Assembly (NCBI GenBank): GCA_963741355.1
Contig: CAVUIG010000023.1
Coordinates: forward strand, 47,564 to 111,563
Reading direction: 5' to 3'
Origin: CAIWHR01 sp963741355
GTDB taxonomy: Bacteria > Pseudomonadota > Gammaproteobacteria > Burkholderiales > Casimicrobiaceae
DNA length: 64,000 bases
The notes under the pieces were generated by a model that worked only from the letters and a program-made list of their open reading frames with translations, did not search any database and was not told where the DNA came from. The position numbers were made by a program, and so were the translations under genes. Numbering within the stretch: the stretch's first letter is position 1; every line of letters begins with the position of its first letter. Positions 1 through 9,102 of the stretch are shown piece by piece.

Positions 1-1579
1 TCTTGAGGTCCAGCGTGCCCTTGAACGGCGCGTCGTCGTCGACGACGAACGTGCGGATCAATCCCAGCGGCGGCTCGACGCCGAGCGCGTTCTGCACCAT
101 CAGGCGCAGGAACGTCGGGTTCGCCTCCGAATATCGGAACAGCCAGTCGCGCAGTTCGGTGCACAGCGTCAGATTGCCGTAGAGCGGACGGAAGTCGAAC
201 ACGATGTTCGCGTTGAGCAACGCCTGCGGCGTCGGCTGGCGGATCCAGCCCAGGAACTTGGCCTTCCACGCCTCGGTCGACAGGCACAGCTCGGGGTTGC
301 CCGCCATGACGTTGCCGGTGCACAGGGGAAATCCAAGCCGGTCGAGGCTGGCGTTGACCTCGCGCGCGAACGCGAGGAGACGCGCCTGCCGTTCTGCGGC
401 GTCGTGCTCGTCGCCGGCGGCGAACAGCAGCGCGTTGTCCTGGTCGGTGGCGAAGGTCTGCTCGCTGCGCCCCTCGCTGCCGAGCGCCAGCCAGCACCAG
501 TCGATGCCGGCCAGGTCGTGCCGCGGGAGCACGATCTCGATGGCGCGGCGCGACAGGGCGTCGTTGAGCGACGCGATCGTGCGGGTCAGCGGCTCGGCGC
601 CGACGCCTTGCGCCAGCAGGTTCTGCGTGAGCCGGCGAATGTCGTCGCCGGCTTCCTTCAGCTTGTCGATGGTGTCGGCGTTGTGCAGCTCCTCGTTGAC
701 CTGCCGCATCGAGACGCGCTGCAGCGCGAAGAGGTCGCGCTCGTTGATGACGCCGGCGAGACGGCCGTTGTCGACCACGGCGATCTGCCGCACGCCGCGC
801 GCGGCCATCACGTGCATGCCCTCCGCCGCCGTTGCCGACGCCGGCAGGGTGACGAGCGGCGCCGTCATGACGTCGTGGAGCGGCGTGTCGAGCGTGCGTC
901 CGGCAAGCACGACGCGCCGCAGCAGGTCGACCAGCGTGAACATCCCGACGGGGGCGCCGTCGCCGTCGAGCGCGATGATCGTGCGCACCCGGGCATCCGC
1001 CATCCGCTGCGCGGCCTCGCGCAAGGGCGCGGTCGCGGCGCACGCGACCGGAGGATTGCGAATCAGCTCCGCGAGCGTCCGGGTGAGCGTCTGCTGCTCG
1101 GCGGCGCGCTGGCTGTACTGGCCGTACAGGCTCTCCAGCGACTGGCGCAGCGTCTCGGTGATCGCCTGCGTGCAGTAGCGCTCGAATTCCGGCGACGCGC
1201 TCCGCAATTCGAGAAAATCGCTCCGCGCGAGCAGCAGACACACGGTGTCCTGCAGCGCGGTGAAGACCTTGGTGGTCGTGCCGCCGGCGGAGAGCGCGCC
1301 GACCGGGAAGAGCTCGCCGGGGCCGAGCGTCCGGTCCGGGTCGGCCTGCACGTTGTTCGGCCGGCTGCCGACGAGACCACGCTCGATGATGTGCAGATGG
1401 CCGACCGGCCCGCTGTGCGTCGCGAGGATCGTCGCATCCTTCGCGAATCGGGCCTCGGTCAGGCGCGCGACGAGGAACGCGAGCGACGCATCGCTCATCC
1501 GGTCGAACGGCACGAAGCGGCGCAGGAATTCCTGCCTCGGCTCGAGTGTGGCGGGCGAATTGCGACGTGACGCGCTCAT
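1..1579 (-). CDS. CNMP-binding / CBS-pair / DUF294 putative nucleotidyltransferase signalling protein (3' end off window)
   Basis: Read from ATG at 1579, this open frame runs without a stop to the window edge, about 526 codons, so the C-terminus is missing. The first ~150 residues look like a cyclic-nucleotide-binding-like domain. Two CBS repeats follow, with segments such as VRTIIALDGDGAPVGMFTL and VRQIAVVDNGRLAGVINERD. Next comes the DUF294 nucleotidyltransferase core with the signature GSEGRSEQTFATDQDNALLF. Family members are predicted signal-transduction proteins, often encoded beside ActP-type acetate permeases. That is the case here: actP ends 116 bp upstream, separated by a terminator hairpin. 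The substrate of the nucleotidyltransferase is unknown. Confidence 0.85.
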   Translation of the reverse strand, partial: MSASRRNSPATLEPRQEFLRRFVPFDRMSDASLAFLVARLTEARFAKDATILATHSGPVGHLHIIERGLVGSRPNNVQADPDRTLGPGELFPVGALSAGGTTTKVFTALQDTVCLLLARSDFLELRSASPEFERYCTQAITETLRQSLESLYGQYSQRAAEQQTLTRTLAELIRNPPVACAATAPLREAAQRMADARVRTIIALDGDGAPVGMFTLVDLLRRVVLAGRTLDTPLHDVMTAPLVTLPASATAAEGMHVMAARGVRQIAVVDNGRLAGVINERDLFALQRVSMRQVNEELHNADTIDKLKEAGDDIRRLTQNLLAQGVGAEPLTRTIASLNDALSRRAIEIVLPRHDLAGIDWCWLALGSEGRSEQTFATDQDNALLFAAGDEHDAAERQARLLAFAREVNASLDRLGFPLCTGNVMAGNPELCLSTEAWKAKFLGWIRQPTPQALLNANIVFDFRPLYGNLTLCTELRDWLFRYSEANPTFLRLMVQNALGVEPPLGLIRTFVVDDDAPFKGTLDLK

Positions 1580-1645
1580 GGACGATGCCGGCCGATGCGA
1601 CGGTTCACGCCGGATAGTGTGCCTCGCGGCGGCTCAAGAGCAAGA

Positions 1646-1667
1646 ACCCCCGCGCGAAGGCGGGGGT
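1646..1667 (-). terminator. Intrinsic terminator downstream of actP
   Basis: The inverted repeat ACCCCCGC / GCGGGGGT has an 8-bp stem and 6-nt loop. Read on the minus strand it is followed by TTCTTG. It lies between the actP stop (1695) and the DUF294 start (1579) and probably limits read-through. Confidence 0.6.
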
Positions 1668-1694
1668 CCCTTGCGTCGCATGTTGCCTGCGTCG

Positions 1695-3603
1695 TCAGTG
1701 CGCCGCTGCCTTCGTCGCGAGGATGCCGGTGTTCTGGCGCACATAGAGCTCGTCCCACATGTCCTCGGCGCGCTTGTCGCGATAGAGCAGCGAGCCGATG
1801 ATCACCGCGAGGAAGCCCAGCGGAATCGAGTACAGGCCGGGGTTGCGCAGCTCGAACCAGGGCTTCTCGAGACCGACGAGGCTCGTGTTGTCGCCCTTGA
1901 ACTTGTCGAGATTGGCCTGCGCCGCCGCGACGCCCTTGTCGAGCGTGGCGATCGACTTCGCGACCTTCGCCTTGGCGGCGTCGTCCGGCGCCGCCGCGAG
2001 GTCCGCCTCGAGCTTCGGCTTGGAAACTGCCGCCCCGTCGACGACCTTCTGCGCCGACGCCTTGACCGCCATCGGATAGGTCATGTTCGGCGACACGAGC
2101 ACGAGGCCGATCGCCGTCAGCGTGCCGACGATCATGCCGAGCACGATGCCGCCGGTGTTGCACTTCTTCCAGAACAGCGTCAGCAGCACGCACGGGAAGT
2201 TCGCCGACGACGCGACCGCGAAGGCGAGCGCGACCAGGTGGGCGACGTTCTGCCCCTTGGCGGCGATGCCGATCGTGATGGCCATCGCGCCGACAACGAC
2301 GGTCGCGATTCGCGCCGCCTTGACCTGCTCCTGCGGCGTCACGTGGCCTTCGCGGATAACGCCGACGTAGAGGTCGTGCGCCATCGCCGAGGCCGCCGCG
2401 AGCACGAGGCCCGCGACCACCGCGACGATCGTGGCGAAGGCGACCGCCGCGACGAAGGCGAGGAACAGGTTGCCGAGCATCGAATCGGGACCGCCGCCCA
2501 CCCATTGCGCGAGCAGCGGGCCGGCCATGTTGCCGCCCGGATCGACCGCGCGGATGTTGGCCGGGCCGACGTTCATCGCGGCGCCCATGCCGAGGAACAG
2601 CGTCAGCACGTAGAAGCCGCCGATGATCGCCATCGCCCAGATCACCGACTTGCGCGCGTCCTGCGCGGTCGGCACCGTGAAGAAGCGCATCAGGATGTGC
2701 GGCATGCCGGCCGTTCCCAGCACCAGCGCCATCCCCAGCGAGATCTGGTCGATCGGATTCTTGAGATAGCAGCCCCGGCTCGAGGAAGCGCTGGCCGAGC
2801 TGCTCCGGCGTCATGTTCTTCGCCGCGTCGCCGAGGAGCGCCGCGACCTGCGCCTGCACCTTGGCGTCGCCGACGACCGAGGCGAGGAAACCGGGCAGGC
2901 TGAAGCCGTACGGCGTCCAGACGAACATCACCAGCAGGATCGACGCGGTGACGAGCAGGATCGCCTTGATGATCTGCACCCACGTCGTGGCGACCATGCC
3001 GCCGAACAGCACGTAGCCCAGCATCAGCACGCCGACCACGATCACCGAGATCTCGTAGTCGATGCCGATCAGCGTCTTCACCAGCACGCCGCCGCCGACC
3101 ATCTGCGCCGTCAGGTAGAACGTCGACACGGTGATCGTCGAGATCGCGCCGACGATGCGCACCTTCTTCGGGTCGTTGCGGTAGGCGAGGATGTCGGACA
3201 GCGTGTACTTGCCGATGTTGCGGCAGGGCTCGGCGATCACCAGCAGCACGGTGATGTAGGCGACCAGCCAGCCCACCGAGTACATGAATCCGTCGTAGCC
3301 GTAGAGCGAGATGAGGCCCGCGATGCCGAGGAACGACGCCGCCGACAGATAGTCGCCGGCGATCGCCCAGCCGTTCTGCAGGCCGGACACGCCGCCCGAT
3401 GCGACGTAGAAGTCGGAGGCGGTCTTGACGCGCTTGGCCGCCAGATACGTGACATACATCGTCACGGAAATGATCGCGCCGAACACGACGAACGTGAGCC
3501 AGCGGAACTTGTCAGGCAACGGCGCCCTGGGCGAAGCGCCGGCGTGGCGACCGCGGCGAGCGACGACCAGCCCGGCCAGCAATGCGAATCGACGCGAGTT
3601 CAT
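1695..3603 (-). CDS. actP: Cation/acetate symporter ActP (SSS family), frameshifted
   Basis: This sodium:solute symporter imports acetate and other short monocarboxylates. The N-terminal ~280 codons contain typical family segments (DFYVASGGVSGLQNGWAIAG, DYLSAASFLGIAGLISLYGY). The C-terminal 345 codons continue in another frame from about 2765 (MALVLGTAGMPHILMRFFTV). The joined length of about 635 aa is on the long side for ActP, with a hydrophilic insert near the C-terminus. The signal-peptide region, about 3520-3580, also reads properly only if two indels are assumed. ATG 3603 overlaps the DUF485 stop as ATGA, which implies translational coupling. Frameshifts look like sequence errors because conservation resumes in the new frame. 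Confidence 0.85.
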
Positions 3604-3933
3604 TTGCGGCCTCCCATGTTCTTCTCGACGTCGCGCGACGATGGCGGCTGCCTCTGCGTCGAACACCGCGTTGGCGTGGTGGGAGTAGTACCAGGCGAGA
3701 CCCCAGGCGACGACGAATTCGGAAAGGGCGAAGACGATGCCGACGTTGACCACGCCCCAGACCTTGATCTTGAACAGGTCCTGGAAATAGGCCGCGCCGA
3801 TCGGCAGCAGGAAGTAGTAGGCCATCGAGAAGACCATCAGCCCCCAGAGGAACATCGTCTTCTTGCGGTGCAGCGCCTGAAACCTGGGATCCTCGTCGAT
3901 CGCCTTCCAGTTCACCTGCGACATGTCTGCCAT
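3600..3933 (-). CDS. DUF485 membrane protein, partner of ActP
   Basis: This small inner-membrane protein of about 110 aa has two hydrophobic helices (KKTMFLWGLMVFSMAYYFLL and VWGVVNVGIVFALSEFVVAW) and is the usual upstream partner of ActP. ATG 3933 is preceded by GGGGGAA as Shine-Dalgarno. A one-base deletion near 3640 displaces the last codons; restoring it gives the typical tail VEKNMGGRK and a TGA that overlaps the actP ATG. Without the correction the frame reads straight into actP. The role in acetate uptake is inferred from context. Confidence 0.8.
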
Positions 3934-4028
3934 GTTTCCCCCGTGGAGATTTGCTGCCGCCCGCGCCGCGTCGCCGTCCCGGCCCGGATCCGGACATCGC
4001 ATTGCCTCATGATTCTCCCTGCGACGCG

Positions 4029-4042
4029 TTGACGCAGATCAA
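4029..4042 (-). promoter_or_regulatory. FNR/ANR-type box upstream of the acetate-permease operon
   Basis: TTGACGCAGATCAA is a near-perfect dyad of the FNR/ANR/DNR class (TTGAT-N4-ATCAA). Its centre is about 102 nt upstream of the DUF485 start. An AT-rich tract at 4074-4098, unusual for this genome, lies next to it. This suggests oxygen- or nitric-oxide-responsive control of acetate uptake. I could not place a convincing -10 element. Confidence 0.5.
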
Positions 4043-4168
4043 CCGCCGGGCGGGAGCGCAGCCGTTTCGCGGCCATGTTTTATATAAGATATAAGACATG
4101 CGGCCGCAGCTCATTATCGGCCGCTCGGACGATTTCCCGCCAGCCTGGCCGGATCGCCGGACGGCGGG

Positions 4169-4966
4169 TCAGTCCCGCCAATGCGGCGGCCGCTTGGCGA
4201 CGAAGGCGTCGATGCCCTCGGCGGCGTCGGGCTCCAGCAGGTTGCAGGCCATCGCCTCACCCGTCACGTCGTAGGCGGCGGCGAGCCCGCGCTCGATCTG
4301 GTCGTAGAACGCCCGCTTGCCGAGCGCGACCACGCTCCGGCTGCGGGCGCGGATGACGTCGGCGAACGCGGCGACCGCCGCGTCGAGCTCCGCGGCCGGC
4401 ACGACGCGGTTGACGAGACCCCAGGCGAGCGCCGTCGGCGCGTCGATCAGCTCGCCGGTCAGCAGCATCTCCATCACGCGCTTGCGGGCGACGTTGCGGC
4501 CGACGCCGACCGCCGGCGTCGAGCAGAAGACGCCGACGTTGACGCCGGGGAGCGCGAAGCGCGCGTCGTCCGCGGCCACGGCGAGATCCGCCATCGACAC
4601 GAGCTGGCATCCGGCGGCCGTCGCAATGCCATGGACGCGCGCGATCACCGGCTGCGGCAGCCGCGTCAGCTTCTGCATCATCCGGCTGCACGCGGCGAAG
4701 AGCTCGCGCTGCCAGTCGGCGTCCGGATGCGCGCGCATCTCCTTGAGGTCGTGCCCCGCGCAGAAGCCCTTGCCGCGACCCGCGAGGACGACGACGCGCG
4801 TGCCGGTGTCGTCGGCGAGGCGGTCGAGCTCCGCCTCCAGCGCCGCGATCATCGCCCGCGACAGCGGGTTGAAGCGATCGCCGCGGTTCATCGTCAGCGT
4901 GCAGACGCCCTCCCGCGTGTCCGCCAGCACGTAGGGTTCCAGTCCGGCTTCGAGCGGTGCGTTCAT
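4169..4966 (-). CDS. Enoyl-CoA hydratase/isomerase (crotonase) family protein, ECHDC3-like
   Basis: A crotonase-fold protein of 265 aa with the CoA-binding pattern GKGFCAGHDLKEM and oxyanion-hole region GIATAAGCQLVSMADLAVA. Classical hydratases carry a Glu in each of two loops; here the equivalents are Gln (AAGCQLV) and a Glu-free loop (PGVNVGVFCSTPAVG). This pattern resembles the ECHDC3-like branch, so a simple hydratase reaction should not be assumed. The gene starts 37 bp after the acyl-CoA synthetase stop and is probably co-transcribed with it. Its partner suggests fatty-acid or aromatic-acid CoA chemistry; the substrate is unknown. Confidence 0.8.
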   Translation of the reverse strand: MNAPLEAGLEPYVLADTREGVCTLTMNRGDRFNPLSRAMIAALEAELDRLADDTGTRVVVLAGRGKGFCAGHDLKEMRAHPDADWQRELFAACSRMMQKLTRLPQPVIARVHGIATAAGCQLVSMADLAVAADDARFALPGVNVGVFCSTPAVGVGRNVARKRVMEMLLTGELIDAPTALAWGLVNRVVPAAELDAAVAAFADVIRARSRSVVALGKRAFYDQIERGLAAAYDVTGEAMACNLLEPDAAEGIDAFVAKRPPHWRD

Positions 4967-5003
4967 CGGCCTCTCCGCAAGCGGTCCTTCCGAACGTTTC
5001 CGA

Positions 5004-6644
5004 TCACTCGATCGCGCTCGTCGATCTCGCCTGGTCGCGCAGCAGGAACTTCTGGATCTTCCCGGTCGAGGTCTTCGGCAGCTCGCCGAACACGACCTTC
5101 TTCGGCGCCTTGAAGCCGGCCAGATGCTTCTTGCAGTGCGCGACGAGCTCGTCCTCGGTCGTCACGGCGCCGGGCTTCAGCTCGACGAACGCGCAAGGCG
5201 TCTCGCCCCACTTGGGATCGGGCTGCGCGACGACCGCCGCCGCGAGCACCGACGGGTGGCGATAGAGGACGTCCTCGACCTCGAGCGAGCTGATGTTCTC
5301 GCCGCCCGAAATGATCACGTCCTTCGAGCGGTCCTTGATCTTGACATAGCCGTCCGGCTGCATGACGGCGAGATCGCCGGAGTGGAACCAGCCGCCGGCG
5401 AACGCCTCGGCGGACGCGGCGGGGTTCTTGAGATAGCCCTTCATCGTGATGTTGCCGCGGAACATGATCTCGCCCATCGTCTCGCCGTCCCACGGCACCG
5501 GCGCCATGGTCGTCGGGTCGAGCACCGTCATGCCCTCCTCGACGGTGTAGCGAACGCCCTGCCGGCCGTTGCGCTCGGTGCGCGCGCCGATGTCGAGCGC
5601 GTCCCACTCGCCGTGCTTCGCGCACACGGCGGCCGGCCCGTAGGTCTCGGTGAGGCCGTAGACGTGCGTGATGTCGAAGCCGATCCGCTCCATGCCCTCG
5701 ATCACCGCCGCCGGCGGCGCCGCCGCCGCGACGAGGCAGCTCACCTTGTGGGAGATGCCTTCCTTCCATTCGTCCGGCGCATTGATCAGCATTCCGTGGA
5801 CGATCGGCGCGCCGCAGTAATGCGTGACCTTGTGCAGCCGGATCGCGTCGAGCACGGCCTTCGCCTCGACGCGGCGCAGGCAGACGTTGACGCCGGCGTT
5901 CGCTGCCATCGTCCACACGAAGCACCAGCCGTTGCAGTGGAACATCGGCAGCGTCCACAGGTAGACCGAATGCCGCGGCATGCCCCAGTCGATGATGTTC
6001 GACAGCGCGTTGAGGTAGGCGCCGCGGTGATGGTAGACGACACCCTTGGGATTGCCGGTCGTCCCGGACGTGTAGTTGAGCGAGATCGCGTTCCACTCGT
6101 CGGCCGGGTGCTTCCAGTCGAATTCCGGATCGCCGCCGGCGATGAACGCTTCGTACTCCGTGCTGCCGAGGCGCTTGCCGCCCGGGCCCTGCGGGTCGGC
6201 GATGTCGATGATCCGCGGCTTGGCCTTGGTCAGTGCCAGCGCCTTCTCGACGATCGACGAGAATTCGGTGTCGGTGACGAGCACCTTTGCCTCGGCATGC
6301 TGCAGCATGAATGCGAGAGTCTCGGCGTCGAGGCGCGTGTTGAGCGTGTTGAGCACGCCGCCGGCCATCGGCACGCCGAAGTGCAGCTCGACCATCTCCG
6401 GCGTGTTGGCCGCCATCACGGCGACCGTGTCGCCGATGCCGATGCCCGCGCGCGTCAGCGCGCTCGCGAGGCGGCGGCTCCGCGCGTAGGTCTCCGCCCA
6501 GGTGTAGCGGCGCTCGCCGTGGACGACCGCGAGCATGTGCGGATACGTATACGCAGTGCGCGCGATCAGCGAGAGCGGCGTGAGCGGCGTGTAGTTGGCG
6601 GCGTTGCGGTCGAGGTCGCGTTCGAACGGGCTTGACGTTGGCAT
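5004..6644 (-). CDS. AMP-forming acyl-CoA synthetase
   Basis: An intact 546-aa adenylate-forming enzyme that should activate a carboxylic acid to its CoA thioester with ATP. Motifs seen are the P-loop-like YTSGTTGNPKGVVYHHRGAY, the linker region VYGLTETYGPA, the GWFHSGDLAVMQPDGYVKIK hinge, and the C-terminal lysine motif PKTSTGKIQKF. The overall pattern resembles the medium-chain / methylmercaptopropionate-CoA ligase (DmdB) branch. ATG 6644 fits the family start; an upstream in-frame extension does not. It is followed by the crotonase gene. Substrate specificity cannot be read from sequence. Confidence 0.88.
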   Translation of the reverse strand: MPTSSPFERDLDRNAANYTPLTPLSLIARTAYTYPHMLAVVHGERRYTWAETYARSRRLASALTRAGIGIGDTVAVMAANTPEMVELHFGVPMAGGVLNTLNTRLDAETLAFMLQHAEAKVLVTDTEFSSIVEKALALTKAKPRIIDIADPQGPGGKRLGSTEYEAFIAGGDPEFDWKHPADEWNAISLNYTSGTTGNPKGVVYHHRGAYLNALSNIIDWGMPRHSVYLWTLPMFHCNGWCFVWTMAANAGVNVCLRRVEAKAVLDAIRLHKVTHYCGAPIVHGMLINAPDEWKEGISHKVSCLVAAAAPPAAVIEGMERIGFDITHVYGLTETYGPAAVCAKHGEWDALDIGARTERNGRQGVRYTVEEGMTVLDPTTMAPVPWDGETMGEIMFRGNITMKGYLKNPAASAEAFAGGWFHSGDLAVMQPDGYVKIKDRSKDVIISGGENISSLEVEDVLYRHPSVLAAAVVAQPDPKWGETPCAFVELKPGAVTTEDELVAHCKKHLAGFKAPKKVVFGELPKTSTGKIQKFLLRDQARSTSAIE

Positions 6645-6753
6645 GATGCGGTCGCGGGATGGAAAACGAATTTGTGCAGGGCGTGAACTGCGATGATACT
6701 GCAGCATCGCGTCCGCGCGCTGCGGCCGCGTCGCCGCCCGATCCCGCGCCCGC

Positions 6754-6782
6754 TTGCCGGCCGATGCGGATTTGGTTAGGCT
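6754..6782 (+). promoter_or_regulatory. Candidate sigma-70-type promoter for the cobalamin adenosyltransferase gene
   Basis: TTGCCG, 17 nt, TAGGCT lies 38 bp before the ATG at 6821. The same TTGCCG -35 with 17-nt spacing is seen upstream of cysS. Only moderate matches to consensus. Confidence 0.35.
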
Positions 6783-6820
6783 CGGTCGCCTTCAATGCTT
6801 GGAAACGACATCTGCGCTCC

Positions 6821-7381
6821 ATGGGCCATCGCCTCTCGAAGATCGTCACGCGCACGGGCGATGCCGGCAGCACCGGCTTGGCCGACGGCAGCCGCGTGGC
6901 CAAGGACTCGATCCGCATCCAGGCGATCGGCGACGTCGACGAATTGAACTCGTCGGTGGGCGCCGTGCTCGCCGAAGCGCTGCCGGCCTCCGTCGCCGAC
7001 GTGCTCACCGCCGTGCAGCACGACCTCTTCGACCTGGGAGGCGAGTTGTCGATTCCCGGGCACGCGGCGATCACCGAACGTCATGTCGCCCGCCTCGAGG
7101 CCGCGGTCGAGAGCTTCAACGCCGGCCTCGGACCGCTGAAGGAATTCATCCTTCCCGGCGGGGCGCGGTCGGCGGCGCTCGCCCACGTCGCGCGCACCGT
7201 CTGCCGCCGCGCCGAGCGGACCGTCGTGCACCTCGCGCAGACGCAATCCGTCAGCGACCCGTCGCGGCGTTATCTGAACCGCCTCTCCGATCTGCTGTTC
7301 GTGCTCGCGCGCGTCCTGAACCGCGCCGCCGGCAAGCCGGACGTGCTCTGGCGCAAGAACCGCAACGGCACGAGTCCTTGA
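6821..7381 (+). CDS. PduO-type ATP:cob(I)alamin adenosyltransferase
   Basis: This 186-aa enzyme transfers adenosyl from ATP to cob(I)alamin, giving coenzyme B12. The N-terminal nucleotide-binding motif KIVTRTGDAGSTGLADGSRV and the later RRAERTVVHLAQ and YLNRLSDLLFVLARVLN segments are hallmark PduO features. ATG 6821 (MGHRLSKIVTRTGD) matches the family start; a longer frame upstream is not conserved in character. It is divergent from the acyl-CoA synthetase and precedes the sigma factor by 35 bp. Its link to B12-dependent acyl-CoA metabolism is plausible but inferred. Confidence 0.9.
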   Translation: MGHRLSKIVTRTGDAGSTGLADGSRVAKDSIRIQAIGDVDELNSSVGAVLAEALPASVADVLTAVQHDLFDLGGELSIPGHAAITERHVARLEAAVESFNAGLGPLKEFILPGGARSAALAHVARTVCRRAERTVVHLAQTQSVSDPSRRYLNRLSDLLFVLARVLNRAAGKPDVLWRKNRNGTSP

Positions 7382-7416
7382 GCGGCCTTTAGCGCAACGC
7401 GCCCCGCGAGAAATCC

Positions 7417-8010
7417 ATGGACGAAGCCGCCGCCGCACGCCGCAGCGAGAAGCTCGCCCTGCTCCTCGGGCGGACGGCGCTCGCCGACCAGGCGGCCTTT
7501 GCCGAGCTCTACCGGCAGACCTCGTCGCATCTGTATGCGGTCGCCCTGCGTATGTTGCGTGACAAGGCAGCCGCCGAGGACGCGCTGCAGGAGGCGTTCG
7601 TCAGCGTCTGGCATCACGCGGGCAGCTACGTGGCGGCGAAGAGCCGTCCGCAGACCTGGCTCACGAGCATCGTCCGGAATCGCTGCCTCGACCTTCTGCG
7701 CCGGCGCGTTCCCGACACCATGACCCTCACCCGCGACGATGACGAAGCCGAGATCGACCTTCCGGCGACCGGGCCGACACCGGTCGAGTTGCTGCTGTCC
7801 GGCGCCGACGCTGCGATGGTGCGCACCTGCGTCGACACCCTGGAGGGCGGGCAGAAGCAGGCGATCGCCCTCGCGTTCTTCCAGGGGCTCTCGCACAGCG
7901 AGCTCGCGGCGCAGCTTCAGGAGCCGCTCGGAACCGTCAAATCGTGGATCCGCCGCGGCCTCGAGCGCCTCAAGTCCTGCCTCGAGCGCGCCGGGATGAC
8001 CGAAGCGTGA
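7417..8010 (+). CDS. RNA polymerase ECF sigma factor (SigK-like)
   Basis: A 197-aa ECF sigma factor. Region 2 is visible as FAELYRQTSSHLYAVALRML and AEDALQEAFVSVWHHAGSY, and region 4 as the helix-turn-helix SHSELAAQLQEPLGTVKSWI followed by RRGLERLKSCLE. The anti-sigma gene starts 7 bp after its stop, the standard arrangement. Similar SigK/RskA pairs respond to redox or envelope signals. The regulon is unknown; two small exported-protein genes lie just downstream. Confidence 0.9.
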   Translation: MDEAAAARRSEKLALLLGRTALADQAAFAELYRQTSSHLYAVALRMLRDKAAAEDALQEAFVSVWHHAGSYVAAKSRPQTWLTSIVRNRCLDLLRRRVPDTMTLTRDDDEAEIDLPATGPTPVELLLSGADAAMVRTCVDTLEGGQKQAIALAFFQGLSHSELAAQLQEPLGTVKSWIRRGLERLKSCLERAGMTEA

Positions 8011-8017
8011 CGCCGCG

Positions 8018-8740
8018 ATGAAGCTCGACCGCCCGGACCGCACGCAGCGCCTCGACGCGCTGGCCGCGCAATACGCGCTGGGCACGCTGTCGCCCCGGGC
8101 GCGCCGCCGCCTCGGCCGGATCGCCCAGCGGGAGCCGGCCGTCGTCGCCGCGCTCCGAGCGTGGGAGCTTCGGCTCGCGGGGCTGGCCGACGCCATTCCC
8201 CCGGTCACGCCCCCGGCTCGTGTCTGGACGAGGATCTGCACCAAATTGGGTATCGTTGGAACGGAAAGCCCGGAGGATGCGGCGCGCGGCGGGTCCTGGT
8301 GGTCGAGCCTTGGCATCTGGCGCGGCTTGGCGTTCCTCGGATTCGCCGCGGCGCTGGTGCTGGGGCTGCGCCTGATGGCGCCCGCGGTCGAGGCACCGAC
8401 GCCGACGATCGTCGCGGTGCTGGCCGGCAGCGACGCCAAGCCGGTCCTCGTCGCGACCGTGGAGCGGGGCGGCCGCGTCCTCGCCGTCAAGGCGGTGGGC
8501 GCGATCGCGATTCCGCCGGATCGCGCGCTCGAGCTCTGGGCGCTGCCGGAGGGCAAGGATCCCCGCTCTCTGGGGCTCGTCCCCGCGACCGGCGTCGTGC
8601 GGATCGCGCTGCCCGTGCCGGCGGACGACGCGTTTCGCGGCGTCCCGGCGCTCGCGATCAGCCTCGAGCCGGCGGGCGGCTCGCCCACCGGCAAGCCGAC
8701 CGGGCCGGTGCTCTATACCGGCGGCCTCGAGCGCATCTGA
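8018..8740 (+). CDS. RskA-type anti-sigma factor
   Basis: This 240-aa single-pass membrane protein has an N-terminal cytoplasmic sigma-binding region (about 1-90, starting DALAAQYALGTLSPRARRRL). A transmembrane helix follows at about 105-120 (GLAFLGFAAALVLGLRLMAP). The C-terminal anti-sigma-K domain is extracytoplasmic, with segments such as ALELWALPEGKDPRSLG and ALAISLEPAGGSPTGKPTGP. It should hold the preceding ECF factor at the membrane until a signal triggers release. Co-transcription is likely given the 7-bp gap. Confidence 0.88.
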   Translation: MKLDRPDRTQRLDALAAQYALGTLSPRARRRLGRIAQREPAVVAALRAWELRLAGLADAIPPVTPPARVWTRICTKLGIVGTESPEDAARGGSWWSSLGIWRGLAFLGFAAALVLGLRLMAPAVEAPTPTIVAVLAGSDAKPVLVATVERGGRVLAVKAVGAIAIPPDRALELWALPEGKDPRSLGLVPATGVVRIALPVPADDAFRGVPALAISLEPAGGSPTGKPTGPVLYTGGLERI

Positions 8741-8767
8741 CGCTTCCCGCGCGGGACCGAAAAGACG

Positions 8768-8799
8768 AAGGGCCGGACGGTTGCTCGTCCGGCCCTTCC
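8768..8799. terminator. Bidirectional hairpin between the anti-sigma gene and the first small exported-protein gene
   Basis: GAAGGGCCGGACG / CGTCCGGCCCTTC is a perfect 13-bp stem with a 6-nt loop between converging genes. On the minus strand it is followed by GTCTTTTCGG. A sister hairpin with the same core lies at 9456-9482. Confidence 0.65.
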
Positions 8800-8850
8800 G
8801 CAGTCGCTCACCTTGGGGGAGAAGGCGGCTGCTGGGGAGAATGATTCGAT

Positions 8851-9102
8851 CTATCCGCGCGTCGCGCTCTTCGCCGTCGCGAGGTTCGTCGAGTGCACGA
8901 CGACGACGTCGATGCGCGCCGGCGAAATCGTCACCTGGCGAACGGCGGGCGCGCTGGAGGGCGCGGCCAGCATCGTGGCAGCCGCAACCGGCGCGAGGCC
9001 GACCGGGACGACCACCGACAGCGAGATCGTGAGCGCCGTCAGCACGGCCGCGGAGGCGATGCCGAACGCGGGGCGGATGGTCTTCGGTTGATAGCGTTTC
9101 AT
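8851..9102 (-). CDS. Small exported protein, copy 1 of a tandem pair (unknown function)
   Basis: An 83-aa protein starting MKRYQPKTIRPAFGIA. ATG 9102 has AGGAG as Shine-Dalgarno. One hydrophobic segment at about 15-42 reads as a signal peptide or anchor. The remainder is short and ends with a conserved patch, VRQVTISPARIDVVVVHS. It is paralogous to the gene at 9707-9979, sharing RY-P, RP-FGIA, LTALTI, VR-VTI-P and IDVVV. I recognise no family. It converges on the ECF/anti-sigma genes; regulation by that sigma factor is conceivable but untested. Confidence 0.65.
   Translation of the reverse strand: MKRYQPKTIRPAFGIASAAVLTALTISLSVVVPVGLAPVAAATMLAAPSSAPAVRQVTISPARIDVVVVHSTNLATAKSATRG

Noticed and set aside
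404..1570. Long plus-strand open frames opposite the DUF294 gene
   Set aside because: They are antisense to a clearly conserved protein, rich in Arg/Ala/Gly, and have no family motif; typical of GC-rich DNA.
1576..4002. An 808-codon DUF485-ActP fusion protein
   Set aside because: A one-base deletion near 3640 removes the DUF485 stop; restoring it gives the usual ATGA overlap of two genes.
4074..4098. AT-rich tract as a definite promoter
   Set aside because: It holds TATA-like strings but no -35 with proper spacing in either direction; mentioned only as context for the FNR box.
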